From: Tenericutes bacterium 4572_104
GTDB lineage: Bacteria; Bacillota_I; Bacilli_A; Izemoplasmatales; UBA5603
Length of the DNA stretch: 52,683 nt
Assembly (NCBI GenBank): GCA_002084435.1
Contig: NBLG01000011.1
Coordinates: 1-52,683, forward strand
Direction: 5' to 3'
How positions within the stretch are numbered: the stretch's first letter is position 1; every line of letters starts with the position of its first letter. The notes under the pieces are model-generated. The model was not told the origin of the DNA, did no database searches, and worked only from the letters and a program-made list of their open reading frames with translations. A program made the position numbers and the translations under genes. This document shows, piece by piece, positions 44,168 to 51,685 of the stretch.

Positions 44168-45406
44168 ATGGATTTAAATTTAAAGCGTAAAATTATGCGT
44201 AGAAAGGAAAGCGTTTATGAATTTTATTACAAAAATATCGGTGATAAGATTAGGAAAACAAGAATTGAATCAAATCTTACACAAGAAGACTTAGCTAGAG
44301 GCATTTGTTCAAACACCTATATTTCTAAAATTGAGAACAATAAAATAGCAATAAACCAAGAAAACTTGAACTTAATAATGGAAAAAATGGATATGTCTAC
44401 TAGTAAAATAGGAATTCCTGAACAGATGGTAGATTATTTAAGAAGATCATTTGAATATTTTTTCTTTAAAGATTTAGAGTCATATAAGAAATTATTTGAT
44501 TCTTTAAAAGACTATGAATTTGGCGTACTTGTTAGTGTTATTAGATTAGGATATTATGTGCTAAATGAAGAATTTGAAAAGGCCAAAACTATATATAATG
44601 ATTTATTTCGCTATTTGAATTCCCTTGAAGATTATGGATTCAGTATTTTTGTAATTTATGGTAGTTTTTATAATATTGGAATCAACGATTATCAATCAGC
44701 TAGAATTCTTTTAACTTCTGTTAATGATTATTTAGAAAATAACGAAAAAGTTTTAGCGATGTATTATTATTCGAGATTTATAGTATACGGAAATTTATGT
44801 CAATTTAGTATTGGTAGAGAAGGATTAGATTTAGCTAGATTAATTTTAGTTAAATATTCTAATTGTGCAAGAATTATTGAACTTGCAATGTATAATAATA
44901 TTTTTAAGGTTTATGAAGATTCTAATAATGATATATACTTGAATAAAAATTATCTCCAAGGTCTGACTCCTAATCAAAAAAACTATTATTTATTGATATT
45001 ATCAGAAACTGATACTGATTCAACCTATTATTTGGATAAACTAGATGAAAATGGAGATTATTATTTATTTGGTTTATTTAAAAAGGCGCAAATTTATTAT
45101 AAGAAAAAAATGATGAGTGAATATAATCATTTGAAACAGAAAATAAATGTATTACATTATCAAAAAAGATCTAAAATAGATTATTATAATATTTTAAAAT
45201 TAATAGAATCAAATCAAATAATATATTTAAAAGATTATCTTATAAATTATGTATTGCCATATATAACTAGAAAACAAAATTTATTTTATTATCAAAATAT
45301 AATTATGGTAATTTCAGACATTTTAAAGAGTAAAAAGAGATATAAAGATGCATTAATATATTATATGAAATATTTTAGCTTAAAAAAGAAGTTACAGTTT
45401 GAGTAA
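44168..45406 (+). CDS. XRE-family helix-turn-helix regulator with TPR-like C-terminus
   Basis: Residues ~22-77 form an XRE helix-turn-helix (N-L-T-Q-E-D-L-A-R-G-I-C-S-N-T-Y-I-S-K-I-E). The remaining ~330 residues are helical with repeated Tyr/Leu spacing like tetratricopeptide repeats. This is the architecture of the RRNPP/Rgg group of peptide-sensing regulators, but the match is to the fold only. No small peptide gene or transporter is obvious beside it. It is flanked by terminators and seems monocistronic. What it senses and controls is unknown. Confidence 0.8.
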   Translation: MDLNLKRKIMRRKESVYEFYYKNIGDKIRKTRIESNLTQEDLARGICSNTYISKIENNKIAINQENLNLIMEKMDMSTSKIGIPEQMVDYLRRSFEYFFFKDLESYKKLFDSLKDYEFGVLVSVIRLGYYVLNEEFEKAKTIYNDLFRYLNSLEDYGFSIFVIYGSFYNIGINDYQSARILLTSVNDYLENNEKVLAMYYYSRFIVYGNLCQFSIGREGLDLARLILVKYSNCARIIELAMYNNIFKVYEDSNNDIYLNKNYLQGLTPNQKNYYLLILSETDTDSTYYLDKLDENGDYYLFGLFKKAQIYYKKKMMSEYNHLKQKINVLHYQKRSKIDYYNILKLIESNQIIYLKDYLINYVLPYITRKQNLFYYQNIIMVISDILKSKKRYKDALIYYMKYFSLKKKLQFE

Positions 45407-45408
45407 AA

Positions 45409-45447
45409 AAAGGGTATTCTTTTACAAATTTAAAAAGAATACCTTTT
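45409..45447. terminator. Bidirectional terminator between the XRE regulator and the Mrp gene
   Basis: The stem GGTATTCTTT/AAAGAATACC (45413-45422 and 45434-45443) is flanked by A-run and T-run between convergent genes. Confidence 0.82.
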
Positions 45448-45462
45448 AATATTTAAAAATTA

Positions 45463-46440
45463 TTAAACTAATTTCATAATTTTATTAGCTAAGCTTAAGT
45501 ATATAATACCAGCATTTTCAGATTCTGAATAAATACTAGATTCACTAGGTACGATAGGAATTTGTCCAAGTAATTCTACATTTAATTCATCCGCTACTTC
45601 TTGACCTCCACCTTGTCCAAATATAAAATGTTTCTTACCATCTATTTCATAATAAGACATATTTTCTATAACACCTATTAACTCTTGGCCTAATTTCTTG
45701 CTGGCATATCCAGCTTTAATGGCGATATGACTTGCATTCGATTGAGGAGTTGTTATTAAAAGTAATTTAGGGTCTTTAGTAAAAGTTCTCATGTCTAACA
45801 TAATATCACCTGTTCCAGGTGGTAAATCAACTAAGAAATAATCTATTTCGCCATTCCATAAAGTATCTTCAAAGAATAATTTCAATACTTTATTTAACAT
45901 AGGTCCTCTTAATAATAAAGCTTGATTTTTTTCAACTAAATATTCAGTAGAAACCATTTGAATTTTATCTTTTACAAAAGGATAAATTTTACCATCTTTA
46001 TTACCAACTAATTGATGATCCATGCCTCCTAAAATTTTAGGCATATTAGCTCCATAAACATCAGCATCAATAACCGCAACATTTTTATTTAATCTCATTA
46101 AAGCATAAGCTAAATTAGCAGTTACTGTAGATTTACCTACGCCACCTTTACCAGAGGCAATAAGAATTGTTTTAGGGCCGGATTTCTCTTTCTTTTTTTC
46201 AACAAAATCAATTTTAACACCAGTAAATCCCATATTAATTTTAATTACTTTCGCAATTTCTCTAGTTATTTCTTTAACAACTTCAGGATTTTTTTCAGTT
46301 ACTTCAATAACTAGCATTACCGTATTATTTTCTTTGTCAATACCAACATGTTTAATAGCTTGAGTTTCATCAAAACTTTTCTTAGAAGTAGGGTCAAGTA
46401 TATTTTTTAAGTTTTGCTTAATTTCCTTTATTTTTTCCAT
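45463..46440 (-). CDS. Mrp/NBP35-family P-loop ATPase, SalA-like (no CxxC)
   Basis: The protein has an N-terminal MIP18-like domain (~1-80) and a deviant Walker A G-K-G-G-V-G-K-S-T near residue 99, then D-L-P-P-G-T-G-D and V-I-E-N-M-S-Y-Y. Mrp iron-sulfur carriers have a CxxC after the E-N-M block. Here the segment reads M-S-Y-Y-E-I-D-G-K-K without cysteines, as in Bacillus SalA, a Mrp-family regulator. An Fe-S scaffold role is therefore doubtful and a regulatory role is possible. It has its own strong promoter with a palindrome in the spacer. Confidence 0.85.
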   Translation of the reverse strand: MEKIKEIKQNLKNILDPTSKKSFDETQAIKHVGIDKENNTVMLVIEVTEKNPEVVKEITREIAKVIKINMGFTGVKIDFVEKKKEKSGPKTILIASGKGGVGKSTVTANLAYALMRLNKNVAVIDADVYGANMPKILGGMDHQLVGNKDGKIYPFVKDKIQMVSTEYLVEKNQALLLRGPMLNKVLKLFFEDTLWNGEIDYFLVDLPPGTGDIMLDMRTFTKDPKLLLITTPQSNASHIAIKAGYASKKLGQELIGVIENMSYYEIDGKKHFIFGQGGGQEVADELNVELLGQIPIVPSESSIYSESENAGIIYLSLANKIMKLV

Positions 46441-46470
46441 AATTTCTCCTTTATATATGTATCATATTTA

Positions 46471-46498
46471 ATTATAACTCATTTGAGTTTTATGTCAA
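46471..46498 (-). promoter_or_regulatory. Promoter of the Mrp/SalA-like gene with palindrome in the spacer
   Basis: On the minus strand TTGACA (46493-46498) and TATAAT (46471-46476) have a 16-bp spacer. Between them is the inverted repeat AACTCA-TT-TGAGTT (46476-46489), ideally placed as an operator, possibly for autoregulation. Confidence 0.8.
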
Positions 46499-46550
46499 AA
46501 CAAAATGTCTTTTTTTTTCCTCAATTCTCTTCCTTGTATTGACATTTTTC

Positions 46551-46579
46551 TTGACAATAAAACCAAAAAAAAGTATAAT
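46551..46579 (+). promoter_or_regulatory. Promoter of yceD-rpmF
   Basis: Consensus TTGACA (46551-46556) and TATAAT (46574-46579) have an ideal 17-bp spacer. A second TTGACA lies at 46539-46544. Confidence 0.9.
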
Positions 46580-46605
46580 TGATTTGCTGTAATGAGGTGA
46601 TGGAA

Positions 46606-47088
46606 TTGAAATGGACAATTCACGAACTGATGAAAAAAGCGAAAAGCGATAATTCTTTAGATTTTACTTTGGATTTAAAACCATTTATAACAGAAGAATT
46701 AGAAGATTTAGTTGATATTTCCCAAACTAAAATTACTGGGGATTATATGTATGATGAAGCTGAAGAAATATTTGATTTTTATCTTCATATAGATACTAAG
46801 CTTACTATGCTTTGCGCTTTAACTTTAAAAGAAGTTCCAGTAGATTTAGCCTTTAATACACATCTTAGTTTCTCGAAGGAATATGTGGATGATGATACAC
46901 ATATTATAGAAGGCATCACTATTGATATTAACAAATATATATTTTCTGAAATTTTAGTTGAAAAACCTATGAAAATATATAGTAAAAATGCTTTAAAAGA
47001 ATATCATGAAGATATCCATTATATTGATGAAGAGGAATTAATGGCTAACAGCCCATTCGCAAATTTAATTAAAGATGAGGAGGAATAA
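46606..47088 (+). CDS. yceD: YceD/DUF177-family protein (rRNA accumulation factor)
   Basis: YceD-family proteins are linked to 23S rRNA accumulation and are almost always next to rpmF, as here (2-base gap). I chose the TTG at 46606, 6 bases after GAGGTG; it gives the family-like start M-K-W-T-I-H-E-L. The ATG at 46600 is too close to the binding site. The 160 residues contain the D-F-x-L-x-L/M-C central pattern (L-T-M-L-C-A-L-T) and an acidic C-terminus with P-F-A-N-L. The function is only partly known. Confidence 0.88.
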   Translation: MKWTIHELMKKAKSDNSLDFTLDLKPFITEELEDLVDISQTKITGDYMYDEAEEIFDFYLHIDTKLTMLCALTLKEVPVDLAFNTHLSFSKEYVDDDTHIIEGITIDINKYIFSEILVEKPMKIYSKNALKEYHEDIHYIDEEELMANSPFANLIKDEEE

Positions 47089-47090
47089 AG

Positions 47091-47288
47091 ATGGCTGTAC
47101 CTTTTAGAAAGATTAGCAAGTCTCAAAAGAGAAAAAGAAGAACACATTTTAAACTAAATGCACCGACTATGACAGTTTGTCCAAACTGTGGAGAATTAAT
47201 TTTAAGTCATACAGTTTGTAAAAAATGTGGGTATTACAAAGGAAAATTAGTTGTAGAACCAAAACTTGAAAAAGAAGACGAAGAATAA
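47091..47288 (+). CDS. rpmF: 50S ribosomal protein L32
   Basis: L32 is a small zinc-binding ribosomal protein. It has the basic N-terminus [16 protein letters not shown] and a zinc ribbon with Cys30, Cys33, Cys43 and Cys46. The 65 residues include an acidic tail. It is co-transcribed with yceD. Confidence 0.96.
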   Translation: MAVPFRKISKSQKRKRRTHFKLNAPTMTVCPNCGELILSHTVCKKCGYYKGKLVVEPKLEKEDEE

Positions 47289-47299
47289 AAGGAAAAGAT

Positions 47300-47322
47300 A
47301 CGTTGAAAATTCAACGTTTTTC
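47300..47322 (+). terminator. Terminator after rpmF
   Basis: The stem ACGTTGAA/TTCAACGT is followed by Ts. Confidence 0.87.
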
Positions 47323-47367
47323 TTTTGCATAGATTTATATATGGTATAATAAATTAGGTGATTAATT

Positions 47368-48288
47368 ATGGCAAAGCATATACCTGTTTTACTAGAAGAG
47401 ATAATAGAAAATTTAAATATACGTGATGGATTAACTTATGTGGATATGACATTAGGAGGAGCTGGACATTCAGCTGAAATTTTGAAACGCATTCCTAATG
47501 GTTTTTTATATGGTTTTGACCAAGATGACTTTGCGATTAATAAAGCTAGAAAAAAACTAGAAGAATTTTCTAATTACAAAATTATTAAAGATAACTTTGT
47601 CAATGCTAAAGCTAGATTAAACGAAATAGGAATAACTGAAGTTGATGGAATCCTATTTGATTTAGGGGCATCTTCATTTCAATTTGATATTCCAGAACGT
47701 GGTTTTTCATATAAATACGATAGTGATTTAGACATGAGAATGAATTTGGAAAATAATCTTACAGCGAAAATTATAATAAATACATATTCAGAAAAAGAAA
47801 TAGCGGATATTTTATTTCATTATGGTGAAGAAAAATATTCTCGAAGAATAGCTAAAAATATAGTCGAGATAAGAAAAGAAAAACCAATAAATACTACATT
47901 TGAATTAGTAGAGATTATTAAACGTTCTCTACCGTTTAGAGAGTTGAATAAAAAAGGTCATCCAGCAAAGAAAACTTTCCAAGCATTGCGAATAGCAGTA
48001 AACGATGAATTAAATATTTTAAAAAAAGCATTAGAGGATGCTATATCTTTGTTAGCTCCTAAGGGGCGTTTAGCAGTAATTTCTTTTCATTCATTAGAAG
48101 ACCGTATTTGTAAACAAATATTTCGTAAGTATTCTACAGTTTTTGTTCCTGAAGGCGTACCTATTATTGTAGATGAAGAACCTATTATAACTTTAATTAA
48201 TAGAAAAGTAATAATAGCTAAAAGTGAAGAATTAGCTAAAAACAATAGATCACATAGTGCAAAATTAAGAGTGATTGAAAAAAAATAG
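47368..48288 (+). CDS. rsmH: 16S rRNA (cytosine1402-N4)-methyltransferase RsmH
   Basis: RsmH (MraW) methylates C1402 in the ribosomal P-site region. The N-terminal H-I-P-V-L-L-E-E, the SAM motif D-M-T-L-G-G-A-G-H-S near 25, D-L-G-A-S-S-F-Q near 103 and I-S-F-H-S-L-E-D-R near 235 are characteristic. The 306 residues are normal. The promoter shows TGG-TATAAT (to 47350). In most bacteria it heads the division and cell-wall cluster (ftsL, pbp, mraY). Here no such genes follow, consistent with a bacterium that has lost or moved the dcw cluster. Confidence 0.94.
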   Translation: MAKHIPVLLEEIIENLNIRDGLTYVDMTLGGAGHSAEILKRIPNGFLYGFDQDDFAINKARKKLEEFSNYKIIKDNFVNAKARLNEIGITEVDGILFDLGASSFQFDIPERGFSYKYDSDLDMRMNLENNLTAKIIINTYSEKEIADILFHYGEEKYSRRIAKNIVEIRKEKPINTTFELVEIIKRSLPFRELNKKGHPAKKTFQALRIAVNDELNILKKALEDAISLLAPKGRLAVISFHSLEDRICKQIFRKYSTVFVPEGVPIIVDEEPIITLINRKVIIAKSEELAKNNRSHSAKLRVIEKK

Positions 48289-48299
48289 AAATATTGTAG

Positions 48300-48329
48300 T
48301 TGACAGATAGTATAGTTTTATGTTATCAT
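48300..48329 (+). promoter_or_regulatory. Promoter of tRNA-Gly
   Basis: TTGACA (48300-48305) and TATCAT (48324-48329) have an 18-bp spacer and a TGT extension before the -10. Confidence 0.7.
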
Positions 48330-48345
48330 ATTTTTGCGTCAAAAT

Positions 48346-48419
48346 GCAGGTGTAGTTCAACGGCAGAACTTCAGCCTTCCAAGCTGACTACGAGGGTTCG
48401 ATTCCCTTCACCTGCTCCA
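48346..48419 (+). tRNA. tRNA-Gly (anticodon TCC)
   Basis: A full cloverleaf can be drawn: acceptor GCAGGTG/CACCTGC, anticodon stem TCAGC/GCTGA with loop CTTCCAA (anticodon TCC), and T-loop TTCGATT. Discriminator T and an encoded CCA follow. It reads GGA and related glycine codons. A second, degenerate copy of its 3' end occurs at 50005-50032. Confidence 0.95.
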
Positions 48420-48428
48420 TTTTTCAAA

Positions 48429-48464
48429 ATATAGCAAATCATTTTAATGGTTTGCTATTTTTTA
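48429..48464 (+). terminator. Terminator after tRNA-Gly
   Basis: The stem ATAGCAAATCATT/AATGGTTTGCTAT (with one G-T pair) is followed by a T-run. Confidence 0.83.
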
Positions 48465-48473
48465 TATAGTATT

Positions 48474-49668
48474 TGAAATACAATTCCTCTTTTGTGTTAG
48501 GGGTCATTAAACCTATCCCTTGGAGAATTGTCATAAGGATACCCTGGCTTACTAAATGATTGAGTGATATGATATTTTTGTATAAGTTGTCTGAATTTGT
48601 ATGAAGTATATATACTTCCTCGATCTGAATGAAATATTACTGGAACTTTATTAGATCTTGTTGTTAGAGCATGATTGAATGTTAGTTTTGCTAATCTAGT
48701 ATTATTCTTAATAGAGACAATATTTCCAATAACCTTTCTTGCGAATAAATCCATAATGATACATAAGTATACTGGTTTAGAACGAATCTTAATCTCAGTA
48801 ACATCAGTTACCCATATTAGATTAGGTTCTATAGGATTAAATCTTTGTTTCAGAATGTTTTTGCATTTTGAATTGGTATTTTTCTTTGGCTTTAAATATG
48901 GATTTACTTTCTTTGTTTGTTTAGAAATATGTAATTGATTCATCAGACTGAAAACTTTCTTTTCACTAACTGTGATACCTCTCTCAATAAGTGAACGCCT
49001 TATTTTCGTACCGCCAATTCTTTTTTTGTTAAGTCTATAAATTTCAAGTATTTCATCTCTTAAAAAATTATCTCTTAATTCGTTGGAAGGTATTTTCATA
49101 TTTGAGTAGCGATAGAATGTACTTTTACTTAAATGAAACACTTCACATAAAAGGCTTAGATTATACTTTTCTGATAAAGATCTAATTGCCTCGAATTTTT
49201 CTCTAGTTTTCATATCTTTGACTTGAGATATAAACCTTAATATTTCAATGGTTTTATTTAGCTTAATAACGTGTAGGTCATTTGCATACTTGTTTGCCTG
49301 TATAGTGTTATTACTAACTTGCCTGTTTTGCCAATAGTACAATGTGCTTTTACTAATTTTGAATCTTTCTGAAATGATTTTAATTGGTATCCCTTTGCAT
49401 AACAAGTTGATTACTTTTTCTTTTTCGTTTTCATCATATTTCTTGAACTTCTTAATAGATTTCGTCATATTAATCCAACGGTATAAAGTAGATTTGCTTA
49501 CTTTATATTTTCTATAAATGGTCTCTACTGATTTAGATTTTAAATATAGAAGTATCAGTTTATTTTTAAAGACGAGTGGATAGGTTTTCATATTTTCGTT
49601 CCTCCTTATAAGTTCATTATATAGTAATTAGAGCAAAATAAAAAATTTAGGAAATATCATGTATTTCA
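48474..49668 (-). mobile_element. Decayed IS3-family insertion element (ends uncertain)
   Basis: The element is defined by its transposase (48497-49591). Candidate ends are a 9-bp inverted repeat, TGAAATACA at 48474-48482 and TGTATTTCA at 49660-49668. They begin TG and end CA as IS3-family termini do, and give a length of 1195 bp. No convincing target duplication flanks them. A second palindrome (CCTAAATTTAGG, 49705-49716) further out could belong to the true end instead. It sits between tRNA-Gly and the serine-recombinase region. Confidence 0.5.
48497..49591 (-). pseudogene. IS3-family transposase, C-terminally damaged
   Basis: This would be a DDE transposase in one frame. Two N-terminal helix-turn-helix units (each with S-K-S-T-L-Y) are followed by an HTH_21 region and the rve integrase core: Asp in W-V-T-D-V-T-E near residue 262 and Asp in H-S-D-R-G-S-I-Y near 322. 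After P-Y-D-N-S near 354 the family continues with the catalytic Glu and ~45 more residues. Here it reads P-R-D-R-F-N-D-P and stops. The catalytic Glu and C-terminus are missing, so it should be inactive. The tail may be the original C-terminus joined after an internal deletion. A GGAGG site and a -10 (TATAAT) lie upstream. Confidence 0.85.
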
Positions 49669-50004
49669 ATAACGGTGTACCAAAAAGGAGTAACATGATG
49701 CACACCTAAATTTAGGGAAACTACTATATATATGACTGAAAACTGAATATTATATTTTTGAGTTTACTAAGATAACGTGGCTGTTTTGCCATAGAAATAG
49801 AGATAAATTGAAATAAACGGCTGAATTAGGTTAATTTTGTACAAAAAGATAATAGATAATTAGAACTTGGTATTTTAAAATTCCTATGTTCAAAAATTAT
49901 TACTGAATTTAACAGTTTGCATTGAATGGAGGCAGTGATAGTGCTATAATACTAATTAGGGTAGAGTTTTAGAATGGAAAATTAGTCCCGAAACTAGCCG
50001 TTTT
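49669..50004. other. Non-coding stretch right of the IS element
   Basis: No supported gene lies here. It contains GGTGT/ACACC inverted copies around 49674-49706 and the 12-bp palindrome CCTAAATTTAGG at 49705-49716. The element A-A-A-T-T-T-A-G-G occurs twice (near 49643 and 49708). The rest is AT-rich with scattered stops and no ribosome-binding sites, which suggests decayed mobile DNA. Confidence 0.5.
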
Positions 50005-50032
50005 AGGAGTTCGATTCCCTTCGCCTGCCCCA
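50005..50032 (+). repeat. Degenerate tRNA 3' end (partial copy of tRNA-Gly)
   Basis: Twenty-three of 28 bases match the last 28 of tRNA-Gly at 48392-48419, including an unbroken TTCGATTCCCTTC, the acceptor 3' strand and CCA. One T-stem pair is broken and no 5' half is present. It could be an attachment-site copy or the remains of a second tRNA gene. Confidence 0.75.
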
Positions 50033-50044
50033 ATTTTATTATAC

Positions 50045-50115
50045 AAAGTTTATTCTTTTACCAAAAACGGTTAAATAGCGCTGTTTAGGGATAAAACAAG
50101 AATAAACTTTTTTTA
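50045..50115. ncRNA. Long hairpin, possible terminator or small structured RNA
   Basis: A perfect 13-bp stem, AAAGTTTATTCTT (50045-50057) with AAGAATAAACTTT (50098-50110), encloses a 40-base loop. The loop has its own pairing (AAACGG with CTGTTT) and an AGCGCT palindrome. Ts follow on the right. It may be a terminator for transcription from the tRNA side or a structural RNA; no family recognised. Confidence 0.5.
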
Positions 50116-50199
50116 TTTAAATAATGAATAATATTGTTTTTAAGGCAAAAACAGAAAGTTTTCAAGAAATTTTTATCCTGAAAAATAATAAAACATATT

Positions 50200-50246
50200 A
50201 AGGGTATCGAACTTTGAAAGACGATAGGCAGGTAAAGGGTATCGAA
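50200..50246 (+). repeat. 12-bp direct repeat
   Basis: AAGGGTATCGAA occurs at 50200-50211 and 50235-50246. The second copy ends exactly where the large palindrome begins. It could be a recombinase half-site or target duplication; this is not established. Confidence 0.6.
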
Positions 50247-50366
50247 AGTAATAAAAAAACTCATCCATTTTGATGAGTTTCTTTAATATATACAAAATTC
50301 ATTACTTTTAGTGAAATATGTATATATTAAAGAAACTCATCAAAATGGATGAGTTTTTTTATTACT
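50247..50366. repeat. 120-bp near-perfect palindrome at the 3' end of the serine recombinase
   Basis: The arms 50247-50294 and 50319-50366 are 48-bp perfect reverse complements, with 24 bases between them that also pair in part (TTCATTA with TAGTGAA). Each arm itself holds a smaller hairpin, AAACTCATC/GATGAGTTT, followed by Ts, which is a terminator for one direction. The right arm includes the recombinase stop codon (50362-50364), so the left arm is an inverted copy of that gene's extreme 3' end plus its terminator. Confidence 0.9.
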
Positions 50367-51685
50367 GTGTAGTAAGTAATTTGTTATTAAGCAAAATCAA
50401 ATTCTTTTGAAGATCTATTTTCTTATTATATAATTCTTTATTAAAAGTTCCAGAAAAATCATTATTATTTGAATTACTTAATATTGAGTTAATTGAGTTA
50501 ATTTCTTTTTCTAATACTAGGATTTTTTCTTTCAATTCAATAATAACAGGATGAGATTCAAGTGAAGTTCTTAGATTTCTTAAGAATTCACTTCGTTTAT
50601 TTATAATTAAATTTATATGTCGAATCATAATTTTATCAAATGTGTCTGCGAAAAGCGATTCACCTACACAAGTTTTTTTAATTTTGTTTGACGCACATAC
50701 AAGCATTCTAGTTCTATAATTATCATGAGGATGGTTAATTCTTAGTTGATAGTTTTTGCCACAATAAGGACATTTTATAAAACCATTATAAATTGATTTA
50801 TTCTTTTTTCTGTTACGTAAAGTTCTTAAGTTGGTAGTGTGATTATATTTAAGGCCTTTTTGTTTCCTTAAGTCCTGAACCTTATCATACTTTTCTTGAC
50901 TTATGATACTCGGATGGGTATTTTTTACATAATATTTAGGTAGGAAATTCTGTTGCTTCATAGCGTTTTTATTACCGATAGTTTTTCTAGCACTTTTTTG
51001 AAGTAGTGCATTTCCTGTGTACTTTTCATTTATAAGAATGTTTCTTACACTTGAAGAAGAATAAGGTATTCCTTTTAGTTTAGTTTTATATCCTTTTTTA
51101 TTTAGATATTCAGCTATCTTAATATAAGAAGAACCCTTTAAATATAGATCATAAATTTTTCTTACAATCTTAGCTTCTGATTCATTAATTATAATATTGT
51201 TTTCATCATCTCTATCATAACCTAACACTTGCGACGTAACCAAGTGAATTTTGCCTTGTTTGAATCTATTTCTGACACCCCATTTCACATTCTCGCTAAT
51301 GATTCTAGCCTCTTCCTCGGCCATTCCAGCTAATACACTGATTACAAATTCTATTTTTGGATCCATAGAAGATATGTTTTCTTTTTCAAACCATACTTCA
51401 GTGTTGTATTCTTTTAGTTCTTGTATAACTGATAAACAATCAATTGTGTTTCTGGCAAATCTGGATATAGATTTAGTTATTATTAAGTCTATATTACCAG
51501 TCTTTGCTAAATCAATCATTAAATTGAATTGAGGTCTGTGAGTTGTATTGGTTCCACTTTTTCCTTGGTCAGAATATACTCCCATAAAATTCCAATCAGG
51601 ATTAGAATTAATCATGTTTGTATATGTTCTGCTTGCGTTTTTTCTCAATATTATTAAAGTCTAATATCTCAACTACTTTATTCAT
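50362..51685 (-). pseudogene. Large serine recombinase, N-terminal catalytic segment lost
   Basis: This belongs to the resolvase/invertase-type large serine recombinases. Visible parts are the resolvase core with D-Q-G-K-S-G-T-N-T, T-K-S-I-S-R-F-A-R-N-T and E-E-E-A-R-I-I-S-E-N, then the recombinase domain, a zinc ribbon C-P-Y-C...C, and a coiled-coil tail. A probable start (ATG at 51685-51683, overlapping the upstream stop) leads M-N-K-V-V-E-I into another frame. The join near 51640-51650 lacks the ~35-residue Y-C-R-V-S-T-type strand with the catalytic serine. From the first in-frame start (TTG at 51648) the protein lacks that serine, so it should be inactive. Confidence 0.85.

Noticed and set aside
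48675..48938. Plus-strand open frame inside the IS3 transposase
   Set aside because: It is antisense to the conserved transposase core, with no start signal.
50005..50032. Second functional tRNA gene
   Set aside because: Only the T-arm and acceptor 3' strand are present; one T-stem pair is broken and no matching 5' half or anticodon arm could be drawn.
50124..50201. 25-residue open frame near the palindrome
   Set aside because: No ribosome-binding site, no similarity and very AT-rich; it overlaps the direct repeat.
51251..51532. Plus-strand open frame inside the serine recombinase
   Set aside because: It is antisense to the conserved resolvase core.
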